Shown: positions 1 to 6,339, counted from the first letter of the stretch. The stretch is DNA of 8,800 nucleotides from CAYVKY01 sp964452115 (GCA_964452115.1 CAYVKY010000100.1:1-8800), one strand, 5' to 3'. A program made the numbers and translations. Notes: generated by a model not told the origin, from the letters alone.

Positions 1-25
1 TTTTTTATTTTTTTTTTTAATTTTT

Positions 26-66
26 GTGGAAATTGTTAAAACCTTTTCGGTTTTATAACACCCCAC
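26..66. repeat. interrupted stem-loop
   Basis: AAAACC (38-43) and GGTTTT (49-54) pair around a TTTTC loop. The stem continues as GTT (35-37) with AAC (57-59) past a two-base bulge, and as GTGG (26-29) with CCAC (63-66) past an internal loop. There is no T run after it on either strand, so it does not look like an intrinsic terminator. It could be a structured RNA element or chance pairing in AT-rich DNA. Confidence 0.3.
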
Positions 67-83
67 GCTTATAAAGATAAGCG
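66..83. repeat. 7-bp perfect hairpin
   Basis: CGCTTAT (66-72) and ATAAGCG (77-83) form a perfect stem around the four-base loop AAAG. It directly abuts the larger stem-loop at 26-66, sharing C66. No T tract follows on either strand. Function is unknown. Confidence 0.4.
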
Positions 84-455
84 AGACTAAGAATAAGAGT
101 AATAAATATCTTCCCATTGGCTTATAAATATTTTATGATGTAAAGCTCTATTTCTTGACTAAAAAAAATAAATCAACTAATTCACAAATTTCCTGCTATG
201 TTCATTGAAGCATAAAATTAACACATAAAATTATATTACCTTAATACTGAATAAACCACTAAACATACTCTTCATAATTTACGCTAAATACTGAAAAAGA
301 ATATGTTTATAATAATTTAATTATTTCTGATATTAATTTCAATGACGTTTTATAAAAACCCGGTGACTAAATTGCCCGAATATATTCACTTCGAGTATAA
401 ATTATAAATTTTATATTTTGTTTAATAAGTCCCGAATTTGAATTTTACATTTCAA

Positions 456-463
456 TATCTTTG
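456..463 (+). promoter_or_regulatory. candidate Bacteroidota-type -7 promoter box
   Basis: TATCTTTG is an exact match to TANNTTTG, the -7 box of the primary sigma factor in Bacteroides and Flavobacterium. A TTTG lies upstream at 437-440, but the 15-base gap is shorter than the roughly 19-21 bases usual for the -33 element. A start about 7 bases downstream would leave a leader of roughly 15-20 bases before the ATG at 487. Confidence 0.35.
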
Positions 464-486
464 TATATCTTACGGTAAATAAGTTT

Positions 487-1083
487 ATGCGAAAAATTTT
501 TTTACTGATATTTCTGCTGGTGCTGGCGGCACAAGCGTTTCCGCAGTGGGACGGATTTTATGCCGTTGATACACGGTTCACCGGCGACGATGCGTGGAAG
601 GAATGGATTGTGCAGTATGAGGGAAACTATTATACTCTTCAGACAATCTTTTCCGGTGATGATGCATGGAAGCAGTGGAAAATAAATCTTCTTAATTCCA
701 TCGGACAGATTCAGACGACTTTTTCCGGCAATGATGCGTGGCAGAGATGGCAGTTTGATATCGCCGGAACAAGCGGAAATATTTACACCGTATTCAGCGG
801 CAAGGATTCGTGGAAAGACTGGCAGATATATTCCGGCGGCACCACACTCCGCGCCACTACGGCTTTCAGCAGCGGCGATGATGCATGGCGTGAATGGTAT
901 ATCAACGGACCGCAGGGCGTAATGCACGTGTATGCAATTTACTCGGGTGATAATGGATGGATGAGCTGGCGTATCGAAGATAATATGCTGAACGAAAAGC
1001 CGCAAATCCGTATGGCAGCAATTTTTCCGTGTATTGTGAGTTCATTTCTATTGAACAACAATCACGTTATTAGTAACAAATAA
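487..1083 (+). CDS. secreted tryptophan-rich repeat protein, six ~24-residue repeats
   Basis: Function unknown. Residues 1-20 form a signal peptide (K/R start, leucine-rich core, AQAFPQ before the likely cut), so the protein is exported. The mature part is almost entirely repeat: the motif F-S/T-G-x-D-A-W-x-x-W recurs with its first aromatic at residues 31, 55, 79, 103, 127 and 152. The first Trp of each W-x-x-W sits at 37, 61, 85, 109, 134 and 158, a strict 24-residue period except one inserted Ser in repeat 5. Between motifs, alternating hydrophobic residues suggest two short beta strands per repeat, so 12 strands in all. A tail (162-198) contains a hydrophobic stretch around 177-189. The period resembles MORN repeats (about 23 residues), but the consensus differs. 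It may form a small beta-sheet, solenoid or barrel that binds ligand or surface; that is inference. ATG start, no Shine-Dalgarno sequence. Confidence 0.85.
   Translation: MRKIFLLIFLLVLAAQAFPQWDGFYAVDTRFTGDDAWKEWIVQYEGNYYTLQTIFSGDDAWKQWKINLLNSIGQIQTTFSGNDAWQRWQFDIAGTSGNIYTVFSGKDSWKDWQIYSGGTTLRATTAFSSGDDAWREWYINGPQGVMHVYAIYSGDNGWMSWRIEDNMLNEKPQIRMAAIFPCIVSSFLLNNNHVISNK
547..969 (+). repeat. six tandem ~72-bp coding repeats
   Basis: These encode the W-rich units of the secreted protein. A short first unit (547-606) is followed by full units at 607-678, 679-750, 751-822, 823-897 (75 bases, one extra Ser codon) and 898-969. The GATGATGCATGG-type core is conserved in several units, while the linker parts have diverged strongly. 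The duplications are therefore old and kept by selection on the protein rather than recent copy-number slippage. Confidence 0.8.
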
Positions 1084-1133
1084 TAATATTGCAATTATAA
1101 TTAATTATTGTATATTTATATAAAAAATTATTT

Positions 1134-1886
1134 TTGAGCAAAACATCTCAAAAAATTGACAAATTAAGCGAGCCTATTCCCGAACTTCTGAAGGAACTTA
1201 AGCAGAATTACCTTAAGAATATAAACATGGTCAACTTCCTCAGAAATTACGGTATCAACAGGCTTGAGCGCGCGGGGAATTCTATTATGGTAAGGGGCGA
1301 GAGCGATAAATCGTGGATTTATTTCAGCAGCGATAATGAATCGGAACTTAACACTCTCTGCACATTGCTCGTTCCCGATGATAAATATTTTGCCGCTCTT
1401 GAAGACTGGATGATAAATGTTATCTGTCAATACCGAAAACCCGTATGGAAACTTTCCTGTCTCAGGCTTTTTCTTCCGAGGGATTATCAGGTGCGCGAAC
1501 CCAAACACCTTCTGAAACCGCTTACGGTGCGCGATGTTGCTTACATTTATGAAAATTCATCTTATAAAAAATATACCGACTACGATTATATTCTCGACCG
1601 TATTAAAAACGGAATTTCACTTGGATTGTATGACAGAGGCGGACTGATTGCGTGGATATTGACTCACGATGACGGCGCGATGGGATTCCTTAATGTGCTG
1701 CCGGAATACCGCAGAATGGGCTATGGCAGCGACCTCACGCGCGGTATGATAAAAATTTTACGTTCCAAAAACCGTATCCCCTTTGTTCACATCGAAGAAG
1801 AAAACACAAAGTCAATGAATCTTGCCGTTAAACTCGGTTTTGAAAAAGACCGCATCGTTCACTGGATGCGCGCGGAATCTCAGTGA
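1134..1886 (+). CDS. GNAT-family N-acyltransferase (FR47/glycine-acyltransferase-like)
   Basis: Predicted cytosolic acyltransferase that moves an acyl group from acyl-CoA to an amine; the substrate cannot be read from sequence. The C-terminal domain (about residues 125-245) is a GNAT fold: R193-R194-M-G196-Y-G198 is the acyl-CoA pyrophosphate-binding R/Q-x-x-G-x-G/A signature, preceded by the strand GFLNVLPEY. It is followed by the motif B segment with N-x-K-S-M-N-L-A-x-K-L-G-F, typical of the FR47/GLYAT branch. The first ~125 residues are a poorly recognisable N-terminal domain. The start is a TTG at 1134: the frame is closed by TAA at 1098-1100 with no ATG or GTG between. The first internal ATG (1227) would remove 31 residues lying before the GNAT domain and so remains possible. 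It ends convergently with the aldolase, overlapping it by 7 bp. Confidence 0.85.
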   Translation: MSKTSQKIDKLSEPIPELLKELKQNYLKNINMVNFLRNYGINRLERAGNSIMVRGESDKSWIYFSSDNESELNTLCTLLVPDDKYFAALEDWMINVICQYRKPVWKLSCLRLFLPRDYQVREPKHLLKPLTVRDVAYIYENSSYKKYTDYDYILDRIKNGISLGLYDRGGLIAWILTHDDGAMGFLNVLPEYRRMGYGSDLTRGMIKILRSKNRIPFVHIEEENTKSMNLAVKLGFEKDRIVHWMRAESQ

Positions 1887-2572
1887 CTCCGGATATTTTT
1901 CAGCTCTTCCATTTGTTTTTCCGTCAACCCCTCGGGGATAAATCCCGCCGAACAAATCATAAAATAAATTTTAACTGCTTTTACAAATACGTCTATAATA
2001 TCAATCGCTTTTTCGGCTGATTCGGCTGCGGCTATGCATCCGTGTTTTTCCCAGATTATCAAGTTACTTTTCGCAAGAGCTGCTGCGGATTTTTCCGCAA
2101 GTTTTCTGCTGCCCGTTGTATAATACTTCACAAACGCGGCTCCCTGCGGAATTAAAAGTTTGCTTTCCGGAAGCACGTTCCAAATCATATTATTTATCGC
2201 TGCCGAAGAATTAAAACTCTTAATCTGTGTCAGTGCAATTATTTCATCCGGATGTGTGTGCACAATTAATCCGTAATTCATTTTATTTTCGCGCATAAAC
2301 TTATGCATCGCCAGATGCGTTGCAATCTCTGATGTCGGCACAAGTTCCTTATCCGAAAATTGTTCAAACTTCACATCATTTCCTGCGTCCTTAATGATGA
2401 GTGCATTGTTTTCAAAATCATTTTGCAGGTCTCTCATTCTGCTTCCCGATGCGCTGACCAGATACGTGTCATCATCCAGTCTGCACGATATATTTCCGGC
2501 GTTCATTTCCGCCCAGCCTCGCTCGCAGAGATATCCCGCCGCCTTTTTTATTTGATTGATTTCGTTTTCCAT
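1880..2572 (-). CDS. rhaD: class II aldolase/adducin-family protein, rhamnulose-1-phosphate aldolase-like
   Basis: Zinc-dependent class II aldolase. The closest activity is probably cleavage of L-rhamnulose 1-phosphate to dihydroxyacetone phosphate and L-lactaldehyde in the cytosol. Visible signatures: GWAEMNAGNIS (19-29, phosphate-binding loop), SGSRMRDL (42-49), PTSE with candidate catalytic E82, HTHPDE with zinc ligands H105 and H107, and WEKHG with the third zinc ligand H177. The E82-to-H105 spacing (23) is near that in E. coli RhaD (24) and longer than in FucA (19). The C-terminal GFIPEGLTEKQMEEL stretch also looks RhaD-like. At 230 residues it is shorter than E. coli RhaD (274), so fuculose-phosphate aldolase, epimerase or dehydratase relatives are not excluded. 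No rhamnose kinase, isomerase or transporter lies nearby. It is divergent from the MATE gene. Family certain, substrate tentative. Confidence 0.85.
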   Translation of the reverse strand: MENEINQIKKAAGYLCERGWAEMNAGNISCRLDDDTYLVSASGSRMRDLQNDFENNALIIKDAGNDVKFEQFSDKELVPTSEIATHLAMHKFMRENKMNYGLIVHTHPDEIIALTQIKSFNSSAAINNMIWNVLPESKLLIPQGAAFVKYYTTGSRKLAEKSAAALAKSNLIIWEKHGCIAAAESAEKAIDIIDVFVKAVKIYFMICSAGFIPEGLTEKQMEELKNIRSH

Positions 2573-2578
2573 AAATTT

Positions 2579-2584
2579 AAGATA
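2579..2584 (-). promoter_or_regulatory. candidate -10 box (TATCTT) 12 bases before aldolase ATG
   Basis: On the minus strand TATCTT begins exactly 12 bases upstream of the ATG at 2572, the spacing expected if transcription began at or next to the start codon. I see no convincing -35 element. It is one of five similar boxes in this window. Confidence 0.3.
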
Positions 2585-2686
2585 AAATTATTTCCGTTTA
2601 TATTAAATGAAAATTTAATGCCTTTCTAAACACCGCTTGGAAAAGCACTCATATTGATTTGCACTGATTATTACCTTCATACTCAA

Positions 2687-2694
2687 TATCTTTA
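2687..2694 (+). promoter_or_regulatory. candidate -10/-7 box (TATCTTTA) 12 bases before MATE ATG
   Basis: TATCTTTA is one base off TANNTTTG and shares the 11-base string TCAATATCTTT with the box upstream of the gene at 487. It begins 12 bases before the ATG at 2699, so a transcript from it would be leaderless or nearly so. TTG at 2659-2661 is a possible but too distant upstream element. Confidence 0.35.
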
Positions 2695-2698
2695 CAGG

Positions 2699-4132
2699 AT
2701 GGACAGGATAGAAAAACTTGAAAAACAGAGAGTCGGTAAATTAATATTATCATTCTCGCTGCCGGCGATTATCGGAATGATGGTTACTGCATCATACAAT
2801 ATAGTTGACAGGATATTTGTCGGCAAAGGAGTCGGTGCGCTCGCAATTTCGGGCATCACGGTTACGTTCCCGATGATACTAATTTTTATGGCATTCGGTA
2901 TGCTTGTGGGAGTCGGCGCAACGGCAATCGTTTCTCTGAGACTCGGTGAAAAAAGACATAATGACGCCGAGGCTACACTCGGCAATGCTTTCACGCTCGT
3001 ACTAATTATTTCCACAGTGCTTATGCTGCTTGGATATATTTTCCTTAATGATTTTCTGATTGCATTCGGCGGAAGCGGTGAAGTGCTCGAATATGCACGC
3101 GAATATTCTATCATCATTTTAGCGGGAACAATCTTTCAGTTCACGGCATTTTCTCTTAACAACATTATCCGCGGCGAAGGCAATCCGAAAACCGCAATGG
3201 CAACAATGCTTATCGGCAGTATTTTAAACATCATTCTAAACCCGCTATTTATTTTCGGACTGAAACTCGGCATCAGAGGCTCGGCGCTTGCTACAGTTAT
3301 ATCGCAGTTTGTAAGCTGCACATGGGTGCTTTCGTATTTTTTAGGAAAGCGCAGCCATCTGAAATTCCGTATTTCAAATCTCCGCCTCAGAAAAGAAATT
3401 GTAATGAAAATTTTTTCTATCGGCATATCTCCCTTCTCAATGATGATTGCTTCAAGCGTAATTATGGTAATTTACAATCAGTCGCTTTCAAGTTACGGCG
3501 GTGATATTGCAATTGCAGTTTTCGGAATCGGAAATAGCTTAATCAATTTTATAATGATGCCCGTCTTCGGAATTAATCAGGGAATACAACCGATTATCGG
3601 ATATAATTACGGTGCAAAACTTTTCAGCCGCGTGCGCGATACACTCCGCCTGGCAAGTATCTGGGCAACTGTTGTCTGTACTGCCGGATTTGCAATCGTA
3701 ATGATTTTCACACCGCAGGTTATCAGCCTTTTCAGCAAAGATGACCCGTCGCTTCTGTCGCTCGGCACAAGTGCAACACGAATGTTCCTTTCATCGCTTC
3801 CTATAGTCGGATTCCAGGTTGTGAACGGTGCATATTTTCAGGCGGTAGGTAAAGCAAAATTTTCTCTCATACTCACACTATTTCGTCAGGTTATTATTCT
3901 CACCCCCCTGCTTTTCATATTTCCTGCCTTAATGGGACTTAACGGCGTTTGGTGGGCAGAGCCCGTGTCAGACGGCATTTCGGCGATCCTCTCGGCAATA
4001 TTTATTATGAACGAGTTCCGCCTGCTTAACAGAAATATTATATCGGGTAAATCCTCTTCCGATGACTTTAAAACTGTCGAATCTTCAATCGAAGCTATCA
4101 CTGAAAATTCCGGCGAGAAAATCATTCCTTGA
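2699..4132 (+). CDS. MATE-family multidrug/cation efflux transporter (MepA-like)
   Basis: Inner-membrane antiporter of 477 residues that probably expels organic cations, drugs or metabolites in exchange for Na+ or H+. It has the normal MATE length and the expected 12 hydrophobic segments in two halves. Diagnostic stretches from the MepA branch are present: KLEKQRVGKLILSFSLPAI at the N terminus, NIVDRIFVG in helix 1, the RGEGNPKTA loop with the following LNIILNPLFIF helix, and QGIQPIIGYNYGA opening the second half. The C-terminal ~30 residues are a hydrophilic, Ser/Glu-rich cytosolic tail. I chose the ATG at 2699 over a TTG at 2654: family members begin at M-x-R-I-E-K-L, and the 15 extra residues are not family-like. 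It is divergent from the aldolase over a 126-bp spacer. Substrate unknown. Confidence 0.93.
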   Translation: MDRIEKLEKQRVGKLILSFSLPAIIGMMVTASYNIVDRIFVGKGVGALAISGITVTFPMILIFMAFGMLVGVGATAIVSLRLGEKRHNDAEATLGNAFTLVLIISTVLMLLGYIFLNDFLIAFGGSGEVLEYAREYSIIILAGTIFQFTAFSLNNIIRGEGNPKTAMATMLIGSILNIILNPLFIFGLKLGIRGSALATVISQFVSCTWVLSYFLGKRSHLKFRISNLRLRKEIVMKIFSIGISPFSMMIASSVIMVIYNQSLSSYGGDIAIAVFGIGNSLINFIMMPVFGINQGIQPIIGYNYGAKLFSRVRDTLRLASIWATVVCTAGFAIVMIFTPQVISLFSKDDPSLLSLGTSATRMFLSSLPIVGFQVVNGAYFQAVGKAKFSLILTLFRQVIILTPLLFIFPALMGLNGVWWAEPVSDGISAILSAIFIMNEFRLLNRNIISGKSSSDDFKTVESSIEAITENSGEKIIP

Positions 4133-4215
4133 TTCATACCCCGGCAATACGGAAACCAATCAGAAATAAAAATCAAACCGGGTAAATAATTTCAAAATCC
4201 TGAGACGTTGCAGAT

Positions 4216-4956
4216 TCATAACTCATTACTCTTCAACTCTTCGGCAAGTCTGGAAATAGCCCCCTCGTATCTTTTGTTCCATTCTATGCTCATTTTTTGA
4301 ATTTCCGGATGTCCTAAATGCGCAATCTTATATTGCCTGTCATAAATAACATTTCTCACTTCTCCGTTCAGAAGCTCTTCATTAGATGTATCGAAATCAT
4401 CAGAAATCACCTTTGCGGGAATTTCCCCCAGTGTAATTATCAGTTTCGGATTGCAGATACTGATTTCCTTTTTCATCCATTTCATACTTGCTTTTGCTAT
4501 ATCGGGAAAAAGTTCATATGTGTTTGCAAATTTAATTCCCGGTGCGGCAATTTCACAATTTGTTTTAAGCTTATCATTAAACAGAAAAACTTTCACCAGA
4601 TTTGTCAGCCATATTTCATCTACGTTAATATCTAGTCTGTGAAAATAATCTCTATCAAGCCATTCTCTTGAAATGTTTGTCCTTATATTCGCGCCGTCGA
4701 AATACTCCTCGCTTGCAAACGGCGACAGATTATCTGCCACCGGTATCAGCAGCCCGTACCGGATTTCATATCTTGCAAATGGAAATGCACCGATAACCAT
4801 GATGGATTCCCTCGCAGTTTTCACAGGCATCACCGGTTTAACCGAATTTCTGTCCGGATAAACGTACGGGTCCGGTATTTCAGGAACTGTTTTCCTTATA
4901 TCCCGGATATAAGCCGCATAGCATTCCCTCTGAAACCTTAATATTTCATTTTTCAT
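4216..4956 (-). CDS. uracil-DNA glycosylase superfamily protein, atypical motifs
   Basis: Probably acts on DNA bases, as in base-excision repair; specificity unknown. Across 246 residues the order of UDG-superfamily elements is recognisable. A first strand and motif 1 (SIMVIGAFPFARYE, 51-64) correspond to the G-x-x-P-G loop of families 4-6, but with P59-F60 and no second Gly. A stacking aromatic lies in SPF80. Then come the strand LTNLVKVF (117-124, N119 in uracil-recognition position), NPKLIITLGEIPAKVI (169-184, the typical P-K-x-I-x-T-L-G strand and helix), and H-L-G-H-P (213-217) in the place of the DNA-intercalating H-P-S loop. There are no Cys clusters for the iron-sulfur cofactor of families 4 and 5. 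Single gene, ATG start, 139 bp downstream of the coupled pair on the same strand but of more ordinary base composition. Family fairly sure, activity not. Confidence 0.7.
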   Translation of the reverse strand: MKNEILRFQRECYAAYIRDIRKTVPEIPDPYVYPDRNSVKPVMPVKTARESIMVIGAFPFARYEIRYGLLIPVADNLSPFASEEYFDGANIRTNISREWLDRDYFHRLDINVDEIWLTNLVKVFLFNDKLKTNCEIAAPGIKFANTYELFPDIAKASMKWMKKEISICNPKLIITLGEIPAKVISDDFDTSNEELLNGEVRNVIYDRQYKIAHLGHPEIQKMSIEWNKRYEGAISRLAEELKSNEL

Positions 4957-4963
4957 ATTAGAT

Positions 4964-4969
4964 ATTTTA
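4964..4969 (-). promoter_or_regulatory. candidate -10 box (TAAAAT) 13 bases before UDG-like ATG
   Basis: On the minus strand TAAAAT begins 13 bases before the ATG at 4956. It suggests the UDG-like gene can be transcribed on its own rather than only by read-through from the pair upstream. Weak evidence alone in AT-rich DNA. Confidence 0.25.
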
Positions 4970-5047
4970 CTCTAATATAAAAACATTTTCGTACAAATTA
5001 AGATTGCGGCTACTTTTTATTAATAAAACATGATAATTTCATATTAC

Positions 5048-5070
5048 CGATATATATTTTTAAAATATCG
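5048..5070. repeat. AT-rich imperfect hairpin downstream of the coupled pair
   Basis: CGATAT (5048-5053) and ATATCG (5065-5070) pair around an AT-only centre that can pair partly. It lies just past the 3' end of the minus-strand gene at 5096. No T run follows it on the minus strand, so a terminator role is doubtful. Confidence 0.25.
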
Positions 5071-5095
5071 AAATCTAAAAATATATTTTTTCAAT

Positions 5096-5845
5096 TTAGG
5101 CAGTCAATTTTTCCCTGTATTCATTTCTCTTTGTCCAAGGTATCTCTAAGATTCCATATTCATTTATTGCCTGCGATATATCAGGATTTATTTCTTGTTC
5201 CAAATCATTCAACACCATAATCCCTTCATTATTACGTGCTTGTTTAGTATCTTCAAAAGCAAAAAGTTGTGTTATAATATTTTGCTTTTTGGGGCTGTTC
5301 ACAACTTTAATAATTCTTTCCGGTGCACGGTTAGATAAAGGTATCAATATATCAAATTTATGTTGAAAACTGCTTTTACCTTGCAAAATTATGTTCTGTG
5401 AGAATCTAATTTGATATTCCTTTAAAAAATTTATGACATCTTCCAAGAAAAATTTTTCAACTTTCGGTGTTGAAATGACATACAGGTCATCAACAGCCAT
5501 TAATGCCTGAATAAAATTATGCTTTCTCATAGGAAATGTAGATTGCGTAGCCGTCATAGTCAATTCATTCCCTTTTGAAATAACCCCGAATCCATTTAAT
5601 ATAGATTCTAATTCTTTCTTCCTCCCGGGTGAATTAATATCAACTCCAGACATTTCGAGATTATTTATCATATATCCATCATCAGTCATGTGAATATTGC
5701 CGTTTTTATCTCGCTTCAAATAAAATTGTATATAATCATTTATATGGTCAACAAACGGCGTAGTAATCTTATGAAAATTTTCTAATTCTTCAATATATAT
5801 TTTCTGTTTAAGCCAGTTGATATATGACTCTATTAAAGCTTTCAT
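5096..5845 (-). CDS. DUF1828/DUF1829-like protein, second gene of coupled pair
   Basis: Function unknown; I assign it from memory to the DUF1828 (N-terminal) plus DUF1829 (C-terminal) architecture. The N-terminal part carries TTPFVDHINDYIQFY (28-42) and TDDGYMINNLEMSG (54-67), the T-P-F-x-D-x-x-x-D-Y-I and T-D-D-G-Y signatures of that family. The C-terminal part (about 150-240) is alpha/beta, with FDILIPLSNRAPERIIKVV (164-182), NIITQLFAFEDTK and a final IPW. D165 followed by the strand ending IIK180 loosely recalls a PD-(D/E)XK core, but the acidic residue before x-K is missing. Length 249, apparently complete. Its ATG overlaps the stop codon of the preceding gene (TAATG), so the two are translated together. 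The DNA is clearly richer in AT than the neighbouring MATE and GNAT genes. A defence or toxin-antitoxin role is inference only. Confidence 0.7.
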   Translation of the reverse strand: MKALIESYINWLKQKIYIEELENFHKITTPFVDHINDYIQFYLKRDKNGNIHMTDDGYMINNLEMSGVDINSPGRKKELESILNGFGVISKGNELTMTATQSTFPMRKHNFIQALMAVDDLYVISTPKVEKFFLEDVINFLKEYQIRFSQNIILQGKSSFQHKFDILIPLSNRAPERIIKVVNSPKKQNIITQLFAFEDTKQARNNEGIMVLNDLEQEINPDISQAINEYGILEIPWTKRNEYREKLTA

Positions 5846-6327
5846 TATAATAATGTATTATTAATATTTGGAAATTTTTTTACATTACAATATTTAAAAA
5901 AATCGAAAAGTAAATCAAAATTTTCTTTCCCTGCCATATCTATAAATATTGATGCAGGAACCGCCCACCTTTCACCGAACCCTTCTATATAAACATGCAT
6001 ATGTGGAGTTGGAATTTCTCTCCCGTTATAAGGCTCAAATATTTCTAAAGGGGCTTTATCAACTTCCGGATTTCTATGCATTGGACCATTTAAATCAATT
6101 CTTCTCAATACATATATTTTCCTAACCCTGCTTTGGAATACTGCTTTTGATAATTCAATCTTTCCCCTTGAGATATCGAACAAAAAACTTTCTCTTTTAT
6201 CTTCTGATAAGAAAGGTATTATTATTTTTTCTCCTGAATGCGGAAAGGAATAACTTATATCTTCCTCGGGAAATTTTTCCATTGAAAAAAAAATATCTGC
6301 TTCAGTCTGACTGATAAAATGAGCCAT
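5845..6327 (-). CDS. HxH-motif protein of unknown function, first gene of coupled pair
   Basis: Function unknown; I believe it belongs to a small family listed as DUF6978, but the number is from memory. The 160-residue protein is soluble, with no signal peptide. The centre and C-terminal half hold the recognisable pattern: KIYVLRRIDLNGPMHRNPE (70-88), then TPHMHVYIEGFGERWAVP (107-124). These give conserved-looking His at 84, 109 and 111, plus R75, R76, N86 and W121. An H...HxH arrangement with nearby Arg/Asn could bind metal or form an RNase-like site; no activity can be assigned. It is the promoter-proximal gene, overlaps the next by one base, and shares its high AT content. ATG start chosen because the frame begins there and a TATAAT box lies 12 bases upstream. 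Divergent from the peptidase gene. Confidence 0.65.
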   Translation of the reverse strand: MAHFISQTEADIFFSMEKFPEEDISYSFPHSGEKIIIPFLSEDKRESFLFDISRGKIELSKAVFQSRVRKIYVLRRIDLNGPMHRNPEVDKAPLEIFEPYNGREIPTPHMHVYIEGFGERWAVPASIFIDMAGKENFDLLFDFFKYCNVKKFPNINNTLL

Positions 6328-6333
6328 CGTTAT

Positions 6334-6339
6334 ATTATA
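6334..6339 (-). promoter_or_regulatory. candidate -10 box (TATAAT) 12 bases before the pair's first ATG
   Basis: On the minus strand TATAAT, the full -10 consensus, begins exactly 12 bases before the ATG at 6327. This would give a leaderless transcript of the two-gene operon. No clear -35 is seen at the usual spacing. Confidence 0.4.

Larger units (their letters stand above)
1..486. other. AT-rich non-coding region with stem-loops and a promoter-like box
   Basis: I see no credible gene here; start codons in this stretch run into stops within a few codons. It opens with a nearly pure T run (1-18) that could be the tail of a terminator whose hairpin lies left of the window. Two small stem-loops follow at 26-66 and 66-83. 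A 10-base direct repeat (CATAAAATTA at 211-220 and 224-233) is present, but so AT-rich that it may be chance. A promoter-like box at 456-463 precedes the gene at 487. The rest shows nothing I can interpret. Confidence 0.6.

Noticed and set aside
211..233. Direct repeat CATAAAATTA as an attachment site or iteron
   Set aside because: Only two copies, nearly all A and T, and the same string occurs again near 6473; best explained by base composition.
502..1005. Long minus-strand reading frame opposite the repeat protein
   Set aside because: It lies antisense to the repeats and its periodic Leu-Pro-Arg-Ile pattern is simply the complement of the tryptophan repeat. No independent start signal or protein family is evident.
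2654..2698. Upstream TTG start extending the MATE protein by 15 residues
   Set aside because: The added residues are polar and not family-like, whereas the ATG at 2699 gives the usual MATE N terminus.
2692..3117. Minus-strand open frames inside the MATE gene
   Set aside because: They are shadows of a clear membrane-protein coding sequence and show no recognisable domain.
4138..4194. CCCGG/CCGGG inverted repeat after the MATE gene as a terminator
   Set aside because: The arms are only about five bases with a loop of over 35 bases and no T run follows.
4216..6327. A single three-gene defence operon including the UDG-like gene
   Set aside because: A 139-bp gap, a separate promoter-like box and a more ordinary base composition argue that the UDG-like gene is independent of the AT-rich pair.
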